Position numbers and translations under genes: made by a program | In this document: piece after piece, positions 1 through 12,114 of the stretch | Layout of the letters: every line of letters begins with the position of its first letter | Position numbering within the stretch: the first letter of the stretch is position 1 | DNA from: DASWIG01 sp965371445 | GTDB lineage: Bacteria; Acidobacteriota; Thermoanaerobaculia; Multivoradales; J023 | Reading direction: 5' to 3' | Assembly (NCBI GenBank): GCA_965371445.1 | Contig: CBDUYN010000134.1 | Coordinates: forward strand, 1 to 29,057 | DNA length: 29,057 bases | Notes under the pieces: generated by a model | The model's database searches: none | Told to the model about the DNA's origin: nothing | Seen by the model: the letters and a program-made list of their open reading frames with translations, nothing else

Positions 1-1
1 G

Positions 2-3412
<3,411 letters not shown>

Positions 3413-3436
3413 ACCGTTGCTCGGTGGCCTCTCCAC

Positions 3437-3450
3437 AGGATGGAAAGACG
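3437..3450 (+). promoter_or_regulatory. Ribosome binding site choosing ATG 3451 for protein 2
   Basis: A purine-rich AGGATGGAAAG stretch lies just before ATG 3451. An in-frame GTG at 3409 overlaps the stop of gene 1 (GTGA) but has only a weak AGG upstream, and it would add 14 residues that do not resemble a C-domain leader. I prefer 3451; the GTG cannot be excluded. Confidence 0.55.
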
Positions 3451-6400
3451 ATGAGTCGAAAGAACAGCCAGAAGAGTCCTGGGACGAATCTCGAGGAACG
3501 TGACGTGATCGAGGACATCTATCCGCTCTCACCGATGCAGGAGGGCATACTCTTCCACGCCCTCTCCGGCGAGCAGGATGTCTACTTCGAGCATTACCAA
3601 TGCACTCTCGTCGGCGATCTCGACCTGCCGGCCTTCCAGCGGACGTGGCAGCGCCTGACCGACCGCCATGCGGTGCTGCGCACCGCCTTCGACTGGGAAG
3701 ACCTCGACGAGCCGGTCCAGGTGGTGCTGCGCCGGGTCGAGCTGCCGATCGCCCACCATGACTGGCGCCACCTGCCGGAGGCCGAGCAGCGGCAACGGCT
3801 CGAAGCCCTGCGGATGGAGGATCTGGAGCGGGGCTTCGAGCTCGACGACCCGCCGCTCATGCGCCTGACCCTGGTCCGGACCGCCGACCGCGTTCATCGT
3901 CTGGCCTGGAGCTTCCATCACCTGCTGCTGGACGGTTGGTCCTCTTCCCTGCTTCTCCAGGAGGCCTTCGCCGTCTTCGACGCGATGCGCCGCGACGAGG
4001 AGCCTCAGCTGCCGCCGACCCGGCCCTATCGGGACTACATTGCTTGGCTCAAGCGCCAGGACCCGGGGCGGACGGAAGGCTTCTGGCGGCGGCAGCTGGC
4101 CGGCTTTACCCGGTCGACCCGGCTGCAGATCGACGGTGGAGGAACCGGCACCGCCGCCGGCCACCGCAGTCAGAAGCTGCGCATCGACGCCGAGCGGACG
4201 GCGGCGCTCAAGGCCTTCGCCCGCCGCCACCAGCTGACCTTGAACACCCTGCTGCAGGGAGTCTGGGCGCGGATCCTCGGCACGTACGGGGAGAGCGACG
4301 ACGTCATCTTCGGTGTGACGGTCTCCGGCCGGCCGCCGCAGCTGCGTGGCGTCGAGAAGATGGTCGGGCTGTTTATCAACACCCTGCCACTGCGCGTGCG
4401 CCTGCCGCCGACCGAGCCGCTGCTGACGTGGCTCAAGCGGCTGCGACGTCTGCAGGTGGAGCTTCAGGAGTTCGAGCACGCCCCCCTGGCTCAAGTCCAG
4501 CGGTGGAGCGACGTCCCCCAGGGCGAGCAGCTGTTCGACTCCCTGCTGGGGTTCGAGAACTATCCCTTGGGAGGAGAGGAGCAGCAGGGCAGCCTCGAGA
4601 TCCGCGATCCCCGACCGACCCAGCAGACCAACTATCCCCTGAACCTCGCGGTTCTGCCAGGGGAGCGGCTCGACCTTTTGCTGATCTATGACGTCGGCCG
4701 TTTCGAGGCGGCCACGATCGAGGGTCTGCTCGAGCATCTCGGGACGTTGTTGCGGAGCGTGACGGAGGATCCCGAGCGCCCCCTGGGGCGCTGGTCGCTG
4801 CTCGACAGCGCCGCGCGCCGGCAGCTCTTGGCGCCCTGGCATCCTGCCGCGGCGACCGGCGAGCACTGGCAGCCGATGCCGGCAGCGGGGCCGGAGGATC
4901 TTTCGGTCTATCTCCTGGACCGCGCGTTGGAACCGGTTCCCGTCGGCTTGCGCGGAGCGGTCTGTCTGGCCGGCGCCGGGCTGCCCGGGGGGGACCTCCG
5001 GGGCCCTCGGGCGACGGCGGAACAGTTTCTCCCCGATCCATTCTCCGCCACACCGGGCACCCGGATGGCGCGCACCGGAGACCTCGGACGGCGCACGCCC
5101 GAGGGGGACCTCGAGCGCGCCGGCGCCACCGGTCGCAGGGTGTGGATCGGCGATCACCGCCTCGACCTGGGGGAGATGGAGGCGGCGCTCCTGGCCGATC
5201 CGGCGATCGACGACGTCGCGGTGGTGGAGCGGTCCTCATCCTCCGGGCCGCAGCTCGCGGCCTACTTGGTGACCTCCGGGCCGTGGCGGCCGGAGCGGTT
5301 GCGGACGCGGCTCGACGGATGGCCCGTGGTGCCGGCCGCCTGGGTGCCGGTGGCGCGGCTGCCGCTCCTGGCCGGCGGCGAGGTCGACCAAAAGGCCCTG
5401 GCACGGCTGGAGGTGATCGACGATCAGCTGATCGGGCGCTGGGAAGAAAACCTCGGAACGCTGCCGGGGATCGACGAGGTGGCGGTGGTGGCGCGGGAGA
5501 CGGCCGAGCCGCGATCGCCGTACCATGTCTTGGACCTGCTGCCGGACGGTCAGGCGGCGATGGACGGCGTCGATGAGCCGCTGGCGACCGCCGCCGAGCC
5601 AGGCGCGGCGGGCGACGAAGCACCCGCGGCGGCGCCGGGGGCGCCCGCGATCATTCACGGGCCGGCCCTGGAGCTTCCGGCGGCGGCTCCCACCACTCTG
5701 GCGGGTGCCCTCGAACGCGCCGCCGCTCTGCAGCCGGAGCGCGGGATCGTCTACATCCAGGGCGACGGATCGGACACGTTTCAAACCTATCCGGAGCTTC
5801 TCGAGCAAGCCGAACGGCTGCTCGCCGGGCTGCGCGCGCTGGGGCTCGAGCCGCAGGACAAGGTGCTCTTCCAGCTCGACGTGCTGGAAGATTTCATCGC
5901 CGCCTTCTGGGCCTCGATGCTGGGGGGCTTCGTGCCGGTACCGCTGTCGATCGCGCCCACCTACGATCAGCCCAACGCCGCAGTCACCAAGCTGGGCAAC
6001 GCCTGGCGGATGCTCGACCGGCCGCTGGTCCTCTGCGGCCGCGAGTTGGCTCCCGCGGTCCGTTCGCTGTCGGATCTGCTGGGGCTCGAAGGCCTGCGGG
6101 TCGAAGGGGTCGACGACCTGCGCCGGCACCCGCCGGACCGGGATCGCCAGGCGTGCCAGCCGGACGACCTGGCCCTCCTGCTTCTGACCTCGGGCAGCAC
6201 TGGGCTGCCCAAGGCGGTCATGCAGAGCCATCGCGCCTTGCTGACGCGCTCCGCCGCCGTGGGCCGCAACAACGGCTTCGTGCCCGAGGACGTGTCGCTG
6301 AATTGGATGCCGCTCGATCATGTCGGTGGGATCGTCATGTTCCATCTCCGCGACGTCTACGTCGGCTGCCGGCAGATCCAGGCTCCGACCTCGACGGTGC

Positions 6401-9400
6401 TCGAAGATCCCCTGCGCTGGCTCGACTGGATCGAACGTTTCCAGGCGACCGTCACCTGGGCGCCGAATTTCGCCTTCGGACTGGTCAACGATCGAGCCGA
6501 CGAGATCGCCCGCCGCCAGTGGGATCTATCCTCGATGCGCTTCATCCTCAACGGCGGCGAGGCCATCGTCGCCAAGACGGCGAGGACTTTCCTCCAGATG
6601 CTCCGCTCCCACGCCCTGCCGGAGACCGCGATGAAGCCGGCCTGGGGGATGTCGGAGACCTGCTCCGGCATCACCTACAGCCATCACTTCACCGTCGACT
6701 CGACCCGCGACGAGAATCTGTTCGTGGAGGTGGGAGCCCCGGTGCCCGAAGCCTCGGTCCGCATCGTGGACGCCGAGGATCGGGTGGTCTCTGAGGGCAC
6801 GGTCGGCCGGCTGCAGGTCAAAGGGCCGATGATCACCGCCGGGTACTATCGAAATCCCGAGCTCAACGAAGAGGTGTTCACCGCCGACGGCTGGTTCAAC
6901 ACCGGCGACCTCGGCGTCTTGCGCGACGGCCAGCTGAGCATCACCGGCCGTGAGAAAGACGTCATCATCGTCCACGGCGTCAATTACTACAGCCACGAGA
7001 TCGAGGCGGTGGTGGAGGGGGTCGAGGGAGTGGAGGTGTCCTACACCGCCGCCTGCCCGGTGCGCGAGGCCGGCAGCGACACCGACGAGCTGGCGATCTT
7101 CTTTCACACCCCTTCAGAGGAATGGGATCGGCGGCTCGAGCTGATCGAGAAGATCCGACAGCGGGTTACTGAAGAGATCGGGCTCAGCCCCAGCCATCTG
7201 ATCCCGGTGGCGAAGCAGGACGTGCCCAAGACCGCCATCGGCAAGATCCAGCGCCCGCAGCTGCGCCAGCGCTTCGAGGCCGGGGAGCTCCACGACCTGC
7301 TGAAGCAGATCGACGTTTCGAGCGGCAACGCCAAAACCGTGCCCGACTGGTTCTTCCGTCGGGTCTGGCGCCGCAAGCGGGTTCCGGCCGTGGCCGGCAG
7401 CCTCGGCGCCGGCCTGGTCTACGCCGATCCGTTGGGGCTCGGCGCCGAGCTCTGCCGGCGGCTCGGCCGTCCTGACCGGCCATGGGTGGCGGTCGAGGCG
7501 GGAACGGAATTCGCCCGGCTCGATCGCGGCCGCTACCGCATCGCCCCGGGCAACGGCGAGCACCACCGCCGCCTGCTGCGCTCCCTGGCCGAGGACGGCA
7601 TCGCAGTCGAGCACGTCGTCCACCTGTGGACCTACGGCGACCCCGGTGAGAGCGGTGGCCCGACGGCGCCGGAGGCGGCCCGGGAGCTCGGCATCTACGG
7701 TCTTCTCCACCTCGTCCAGGCCCTAGCGGAGGTGGGCGGCGAGGAGACGCCGCGCTCGCTCCTGGTGGTCGCGAGCCACGCCCAGTCGGTGACCTCGGCG
7801 GAGCCGGTGGACCCGGAACGGGCCCTGCTCCTCGGCCTGGTCAAGACGGTACCTCAGGAGATGCCCTGGCTGAGCTGCCGCCACCTCGATCTGCCGCCCC
7901 ACGAGGTCGCACCCAACGCCGGCCGCATCCGCCGCGAGCTCGCGGTGCCAGGCGGGGATCGGGAGGTGGCTTGGCGGCGTGGCGAGCGGCGGGTCGCCGC
8001 GCTCGAGCGGGTCGACCTCTGCCGCGAGACCGCCACCGAGGTGCCCTTCGAGCACGGCGGCATGGTGCTCATGACCGGCGGTCTGGGCGGCATCGGCCAG
8101 GAGATCGCCCGCTATCTGCTGCGCAAGACGCGAGTGCGGCTACTGCTCGTGGGCCGCACCCCCCTCGGTGCGGACAACGGCCGGGGAGCGGAGCTCGCGG
8201 CGGCCCTCGAGACTCTCGGCGAGAGCGGCGGCGAGGTCGCCTACGAGGCCGTGGATGTGGCTGACGAGACGCGCCTGCGCGATGTGGTGGCAGCGGCGGA
8301 GGCGCGCTGGCAGTGCCGGCTGAGCGGCGCGATCCACCTCGCCGGGGTGCTCCGGGAGTGTCTGCTGGCCGAGGAGGCCCGGGACGGCGTGGCGACGGTC
8401 CTGGAGCCCAAGATGGCGGGCACCCGGGCGCTCGTCGGGTTGCTCCAGGATCGCCCGGGGAGCTTCCTGATCGGCTTTTCGTCGATCAACAGCTTCTTCG
8501 GCGGCGCGACGATGGGAGCCTATGCTGCCGCCAACTCCGGCCTCGAGGGGCTCTTCGACGCCCTCGAGAGCCGCGGTGGGGAATCGCCGCGCGGATACTG
8601 CCTGGCCTGGAGCATGTGGGATGAGGTCGGCATGAGTCGCGGCTACCAGATGAAAGATCTGTCGCGCGCCCGTGGCTACGAGACGATCTCGCCTCGCCGG
8701 GGTTTGATCAGCTTTCTCGCCGCCCTGCGCTACGACCAGCGGCGGCTGATCGTCGGTCTCGACGGCGAGAAGCGCCACATCCGGCGCTTCGCCGACAGCA
8801 AGCACCGGGGTTTGGAGGAGCTCGCCGCCTTCTTCACCTCCCACGGCGAGCCGCCACGGCTCGACCAGCTGCCGCCGGTGACCGACCGCTTCGGGACCCG
8901 CAGCCACTGCCAGCTGCAGCCACTCCCCGAGATGCCGCGGAACGAAGACGGAGAGGTCGACCGCGCACGTCTGTGCAACCTGACCGGCGCCGCCACGGCC
9001 ACCGCCGGCGAGCGGACAGCGCCCCGCAGCGAGCTCGAGCGGCAGCTGACCGAGATCTGGCATCAGGTCCTGGGGGCCGACTCAACGATCGGCATCGACG
9101 ACAACTTCTTCCAGCTCGGCGGCGACTCGATCCTGAGCATCCAGGTAAGCGCTCGGGCCGAGGAGATCGGTCTCCAGCTCACCCCGCAGCAGATCTTCCG
9201 CTACCCGACGGTCGCCGAGCTGGCGGCTCACGCCGAGCCCCGCGATCCGCAGCCGGCGGCGCTGGAGCCGGTCGAGGGGGAGGTGCCGCTGACCCCCATC
9301 CTGAGTTGGTTTTTCGAGCGAAAAATCCCCGATCCCCACCACTTCAACATGGCGCTGATCTTTGCCGTACGCTGGCGTCTCGACGGCGGTCTGCTGGACC

Positions 9401-12114
9401 AGACGATGGCGCAGCTGGTGCGGCATCACGACGCGCTGCGGATGCGCTTCGCGCGCCAGGACGATGGCTGGCGGCAGTGGAACGTGGGCCCCGAGGCGTT
9501 GGTGCCGCCGATCCGGATCGACCTCTCCGGGTTGCCCGCGGTCGCCTGGCGGCGGGCGGTCGAGAGCACTGCGGGCCGGCTCCAGACCAGCCTCGACCTG
9601 AACACCGGACCGCTGCTGCGCGTGGCCTGGTTCGACGGCGGCGACGACCGACAGGGAAGGCTCCTGATCGTCATCCACCACCTGGTGGTCGACGGGGTGT
9701 CCTGGCGCATCCTGCTCGGCGACCTGCAGCGCATCTACCAACAGCTGAGCCGCGACGAGCCGGCCGAGCTGCCAGCCAAGACGACCTCGTTCCAGCGCTG
9801 GGCCGAACACCTCTCCGAGCTCGCCCGCTCGGACTCCCTCAACCCCGAGCTCCGCTACTGGCTGGCGGAGCCGCGCCGGCGGGTCGCGGTCTTGCCGCGC
9901 GACGTCGCCGGCGTCGGCGCCGGCACCGCTCTCTTGGCGCGCACCGTCACCGTCGCCTTCGACGAGGAGGAGACCCGGGCGCTCCTGGTGGACGTTTACC
10001 GCGCCTACCGCACGCGGATCAACGACGTGCTGTTGACCGCCGTGGCCGTTGCCTTCCGCCGCTGGACCGACCGCGACGAGCTCCTGATCGACCTCGAGGG
10101 CCACGGCCGCGAAGAGCTGTTCGACGGCGTCGACGTGTCGCGCACCGTCGGCTGGTTCACCGCCATGTTCCCGGTGCTGTTGGTGCTTCCTCCGCAGGCC
10201 TCGGAGGGCGAGGAGCTCAAGGCGGTCAAGGAGCAGCTGCGGCAGATCCCGCGCCGCGGCGTCGGTTTCGGCCTGCTCCGTTATCTGCGCGACGACCCGG
10301 AGACCGCCCCCCTGCGGCAGCTGCCGGCCGCCGAGGTGAGCTTCAACTACCTCGGGCAGACCGATCGGGTGCTCTCCGACTCGGGCCCCTTCGCCAAGGC
10401 CGACGAGGAGATCGGCCCCTACTCCAATCCCCGGGTGGAGCGCAGCCACCTGATCAACGTTTCCGGCCAGGTGGCCGGCGGCCGTCTTGAGATCCACTGG
10501 ACCTACAGCGAGGCGGCCCATCACCGGGCCACGATCGAGCGGTTGGCCGACGACTTCCGGGCCGCCCTGGTGGCGCTCATCGCCCACTGCCGCTCGCCCG
10601 AAGCCTTCGGGTACACGCCCTCGGACTTCCCCCTCGCCGGGCTCGACCAGGCCCAGGTCGACCGTCTGACCAGCGGGCGGCGGGGAATCGAGGACGTCTA
10701 TCCCCTCGCCCCCATGCAGGAGGGAATGCTGTTCCACGCCCTCTACAGCTCCGACTCCTCGGTGTACTTCGACCAGCTGAGCTGCACCTTGCGGGGCGAC
10801 TTCGACCTGCGAGCTTTCGAGCAGGCCTGGCGGCAGCTCCTGGCGCGTCACTCGGTTCTGCGCACCGCGTTCGTGTGGGGCGGCGGTCTCGAGGAGACGC
10901 TGCAGGTGGTCGAAGAAGAGGTCGCCGTGCCCCTCGAGCAGCTCGACTGGCGGGATCTGCCGCCGGCGGAGCAGGGGAACCGGTTGGAGCGGTTTCTCAC
11001 CGCCGACCGCGGGCGTGGCTTCGAGCTTCGCCGGGCGCCGCTGCTGCGCCTGACGGTGATCCGTACTGGCGAGGACACCTCCCGCCTGGTGTGGAGCAGC
11101 CACCATCTGCTCCTCGACGGCTGGTCGCGAGCTCTGCTGCTCAAGGAGGTCTTCACCTTCTACGATGAGGCCTGCCGCGGTGAGGAGGTGGAACGGACGC
11201 CGGTCGCGCCCTTCCGCGACCACGTGGCCTGGCTGAAGCGCCAGGATCTGGCCGAGGCCGAGACCTTCTGGCGCCGCCAGCTCGGCGGCTTCACCACGCC
11301 GACACCGCTGAGGATCGAGGGACCGGCGGTCCCAGTCCCGGACTCGGAGGACGACGACGCCGGACTTCACTACGAGATCGAGGCCGCCGTGACCGGGTCC
11401 CTGAGGTCTCTGGCGCGGCACCGTCGGCTGACCCTGAACACTCTGATCCAGGGGGCCTGGGGCCTGCTGCTCAGCCGCTACAGCAGCGAGGAGGAGGTGC
11501 TCTTCGGCACCACGGTCTCCGGCCGTCCGAGCGAGTTGCCCGGCGTCGAGACGATGGTCGGACTGTTCATCAACAGCCTGCCTCTGCGCCTGCGCGCACC
11601 GAGCGCCGAGCCCCTCCTGCCCTGGCTCGGGCGGCTCCAGGAGACGCTGGCCGAAATGCGCCGGCACGAGCACACGCCGCTCAGCAGGGTCCAGAGGTGG
11701 AGCGACGTCGCCGGCGGACGGCCGCTCTTCGACAGCCTGCTGGTGTTCGAGAACTTCCCGATGGACGAGGCGATTCCCACGATCGGCGGCCTCGAAATCC
11801 GGGACGTGGACCTGAGCGACCGGACCAACTATCCCCTGACCGTGGCGGTGCTCCCGCAAGAGGAGCTGGGGTTCGATGTCATGTACGACCGCCGCCGGTT
11901 CGATCAGGCCGCGATCCGCCGCCTGATGGGACATCTCGAGACCCTCCTGCGCGCCATGGTCGAGAACCCGAACCGCAGCCTCGGCGAGCTGCCGCTGATG
12001 GCGGCGGAGGAGAAAAAGGCGGTCCTGTCGACCGCCCGGGGCAAGAAAAGGCGCTCGCCCCAGCTTCGGAGTCTGCTCAAGAAAACCATTGACAAGAGGA
12101 GGACACCGGTATGA
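3451..12114 (+). CDS. NRPS protein 2: C, A remnant, acyl ligase, KR, PCP, E, C (hydroxy-acid module)
   Basis: A 2,887-residue synthetase that should add an alpha-hydroxy acid through an ester bond. Domains: C at 20-460, DCL-like (YPLSPMQEG; HHLLLDGWS at 156); A-domain remnant 482-654; Asub-like fragment 655-699; AMP-forming ligase 736-1289 (TSGSTGLPKA, PAWGMSET, TGDLG, GREKD, GKIQR); PKS-type KR about 1294-1784, with NADPH motif TGGLGGIG at 1542, Ser1678, Tyr1691, Asn1695; A10-like fragment 1818-1844; PCP 1859-1930 (Ser1893, LGGDSI); E 1945-2397 (HHLVVDG at 2076, EGHGRE, FNYLGQ, all intact); C 2412-2850, again DCL-like (HHLLLDGWS at 2551). The final C has no A domain after it in this protein; the next ligase is on protein 3, so a module is split between the two. 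The ligase is not a standard amino-acid A domain. With the KR following, an alpha-keto acid substrate is the simplest inference. The basic C-terminal tail (GKKRRSPQLRSLLKKT) may dock to the acidic start of protein 3. Confidence 0.93.
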   Translation: MSRKNSQKSPGTNLEERDVIEDIYPLSPMQEGILFHALSGEQDVYFEHYQCTLVGDLDLPAFQRTWQRLTDRHAVLRTAFDWEDLDEPVQVVLRRVELPIAHHDWRHLPEAEQRQRLEALRMEDLERGFELDDPPLMRLTLVRTADRVHRLAWSFHHLLLDGWSSSLLLQEAFAVFDAMRRDEEPQLPPTRPYRDYIAWLKRQDPGRTEGFWRRQLAGFTRSTRLQIDGGGTGTAAGHRSQKLRIDAERTAALKAFARRHQLTLNTLLQGVWARILGTYGESDDVIFGVTVSGRPPQLRGVEKMVGLFINTLPLRVRLPPTEPLLTWLKRLRRLQVELQEFEHAPLAQVQRWSDVPQGEQLFDSLLGFENYPLGGEEQQGSLEIRDPRPTQQTNYPLNLAVLPGERLDLLLIYDVGRFEAATIEGLLEHLGTLLRSVTEDPERPLGRWSLLDSAARRQLLAPWHPAAATGEHWQPMPAAGPEDLSVYLLDRALEPVPVGLRGAVCLAGAGLPGGDLRGPRATAEQFLPDPFSATPGTRMARTGDLGRRTPEGDLERAGATGRRVWIGDHRLDLGEMEAALLADPAIDDVAVVERSSSSGPQLAAYLVTSGPWRPERLRTRLDGWPVVPAAWVPVARLPLLAGGEVDQKALARLEVIDDQLIGRWEENLGTLPGIDEVAVVARETAEPRSPYHVLDLLPDGQAAMDGVDEPLATAAEPGAAGDEAPAAAPGAPAIIHGPALELPAAAPTTLAGALERAAALQPERGIVYIQGDGSDTFQTYPELLEQAERLLAGLRALGLEPQDKVLFQLDVLEDFIAAFWASMLGGFVPVPLSIAPTYDQPNAAVTKLGNAWRMLDRPLVLCGRELAPAVRSLSDLLGLEGLRVEGVDDLRRHPPDRDRQACQPDDLALLLLTSGSTGLPKAVMQSHRALLTRSAAVGRNNGFVPEDVSLNWMPLDHVGGIVMFHLRDVYVGCRQIQAPTSTVLEDPLRWLDWIERFQATVTWAPNFAFGLVNDRADEIARRQWDLSSMRFILNGGEAIVAKTARTFLQMLRSHALPETAMKPAWGMSETCSGITYSHHFTVDSTRDENLFVEVGAPVPEASVRIVDAEDRVVSEGTVGRLQVKGPMITAGYYRNPELNEEVFTADGWFNTGDLGVLRDGQLSITGREKDVIIVHGVNYYSHEIEAVVEGVEGVEVSYTAACPVREAGSDTDELAIFFHTPSEEWDRRLELIEKIRQRVTEEIGLSPSHLIPVAKQDVPKTAIGKIQRPQLRQRFEAGELHDLLKQIDVSSGNAKTVPDWFFRRVWRRKRVPAVAGSLGAGLVYADPLGLGAELCRRLGRPDRPWVAVEAGTEFARLDRGRYRIAPGNGEHHRRLLRSLAEDGIAVEHVVHLWTYGDPGESGGPTAPEAARELGIYGLLHLVQALAEVGGEETPRSLLVVASHAQSVTSAEPVDPERALLLGLVKTVPQEMPWLSCRHLDLPPHEVAPNAGRIRRELAVPGGDREVAWRRGERRVAALERVDLCRETATEVPFEHGGMVLMTGGLGGIGQEIARYLLRKTRVRLLLVGRTPLGADNGRGAELAAALETLGESGGEVAYEAVDVADETRLRDVVAAAEARWQCRLSGAIHLAGVLRECLLAEEARDGVATVLEPKMAGTRALVGLLQDRPGSFLIGFSSINSFFGGATMGAYAAANSGLEGLFDALESRGGESPRGYCLAWSMWDEVGMSRGYQMKDLSRARGYETISPRRGLISFLAALRYDQRRLIVGLDGEKRHIRRFADSKHRGLEELAAFFTSHGEPPRLDQLPPVTDRFGTRSHCQLQPLPEMPRNEDGEVDRARLCNLTGAATATAGERTAPRSELERQLTEIWHQVLGADSTIGIDDNFFQLGGDSILSIQVSARAEEIGLQLTPQQIFRYPTVAELAAHAEPRDPQPAALEPVEGEVPLTPILSWFFERKIPDPHHFNMALIFAVRWRLDGGLLDQTMAQLVRHHDALRMRFARQDDGWRQWNVGPEALVPPIRIDLSGLPAVAWRRAVESTAGRLQTSLDLNTGPLLRVAWFDGGDDRQGRLLIVIHHLVVDGVSWRILLGDLQRIYQQLSRDEPAELPAKTTSFQRWAEHLSELARSDSLNPELRYWLAEPRRRVAVLPRDVAGVGAGTALLARTVTVAFDEEETRALLVDVYRAYRTRINDVLLTAVAVAFRRWTDRDELLIDLEGHGREELFDGVDVSRTVGWFTAMFPVLLVLPPQASEGEELKAVKEQLRQIPRRGVGFGLLRYLRDDPETAPLRQLPAAEVSFNYLGQTDRVLSDSGPFAKADEEIGPYSNPRVERSHLINVSGQVAGGRLEIHWTYSEAAHHRATIERLADDFRAALVALIAHCRSPEAFGYTPSDFPLAGLDQAQVDRLTSGRRGIEDVYPLAPMQEGMLFHALYSSDSSVYFDQLSCTLRGDFDLRAFEQAWRQLLARHSVLRTAFVWGGGLEETLQVVEEEVAVPLEQLDWRDLPPAEQGNRLERFLTADRGRGFELRRAPLLRLTVIRTGEDTSRLVWSSHHLLLDGWSRALLLKEVFTFYDEACRGEEVERTPVAPFRDHVAWLKRQDLAEAETFWRRQLGGFTTPTPLRIEGPAVPVPDSEDDDAGLHYEIEAAVTGSLRSLARHRRLTLNTLIQGAWGLLLSRYSSEEEVLFGTTVSGRPSELPGVETMVGLFINSLPLRLRAPSAEPLLPWLGRLQETLAEMRRHEHTPLSRVQRWSDVAGGRPLFDSLLVFENFPMDEAIPTIGGLEIRDVDLSDRTNYPLTVAVLPQEELGFDVMYDRRRFDQAAIRRLMGHLETLLRAMVENPNRSLGELPLMAAEEKKAVLSTARGKKRRSPQLRSLLKKTIDKRRTPV
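4894..5410 (+). other. Vestigial A domain (C-terminal part only) in protein 2
   Basis: Between the C domain and the ligase the protein resembles the second half of an A domain: YLLDRALEPVPVG (before A6), ATAEQFLPDPF, RTGDLG (A7), GRRVWIGDHRLDLGEME (A8 position) and PLLAGGEVDQKAL (A10 position). Motifs A1-A5, which bind ATP and substrate, are missing, and the A10 Lys is replaced by Glu in GGEVD. It cannot adenylate anything. The equivalent stretch in protein 3 is nearly full length, so this is the more shrunken of two decaying copies. Confidence 0.8.
5413..8982 (+). other. Ligase-KR block flanked by split pseudo-Asub pieces, protein 2
   Basis: A short fragment at 5413-5547 (RWEENLGTLPGIDEVAVVAR, then HVLDLLPD) looks like the first helix and strands of an A-domain small subdomain. 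Its apparent other half (PLPEMPRNEDGEVDRARL, an A10-like strand without the Lys) lies at about 8902-8982, after the KR. The pieces are some 1,120 residues apart. Alpha-keto-acid modules of cereulide-type synthetases are known to carry such a split pseudoAsub around intact A and KR domains. The match here is by position and motif only. Confidence 0.6.
5656..7317 (+). repeat. Ligase repeat copy 1 (1,662 bp)
   Basis: Direct repeat of 13941-15602. It codes for 554 residues from HGPALEL to QIDV and aligns without any gap. I count about 61 residue differences, so roughly 89% identity, and long runs are identical in DNA. Similarity falls off sharply outside both ends. It covers the whole acyl-adenylate ligase domain and little else. 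Confidence 0.85.
12097..12110 (+). promoter_or_regulatory. Ribosome binding site for protein 3
   Basis: A perfect AGGAGG (12097-12102) sits 8 nt before ATG 12111, inside the last codons of gene 2. The ATG overlaps the TGA stop of gene 2 (ATGA), so the two genes are very likely translationally coupled, consistent with a module divided between the two proteins. Confidence 0.85.

Noticed and set aside
5656..7317. Calling the ligase a fatty acyl-AMP ligase of lipopeptide starter type.
   Set aside because: It sits mid-line after a C domain and is followed by a KR. Motifs such as MPLDHVGG and GMSETCSG remind me more of PksJ-like acyl ligases, so only a general acyl-adenylate ligase call is supported.
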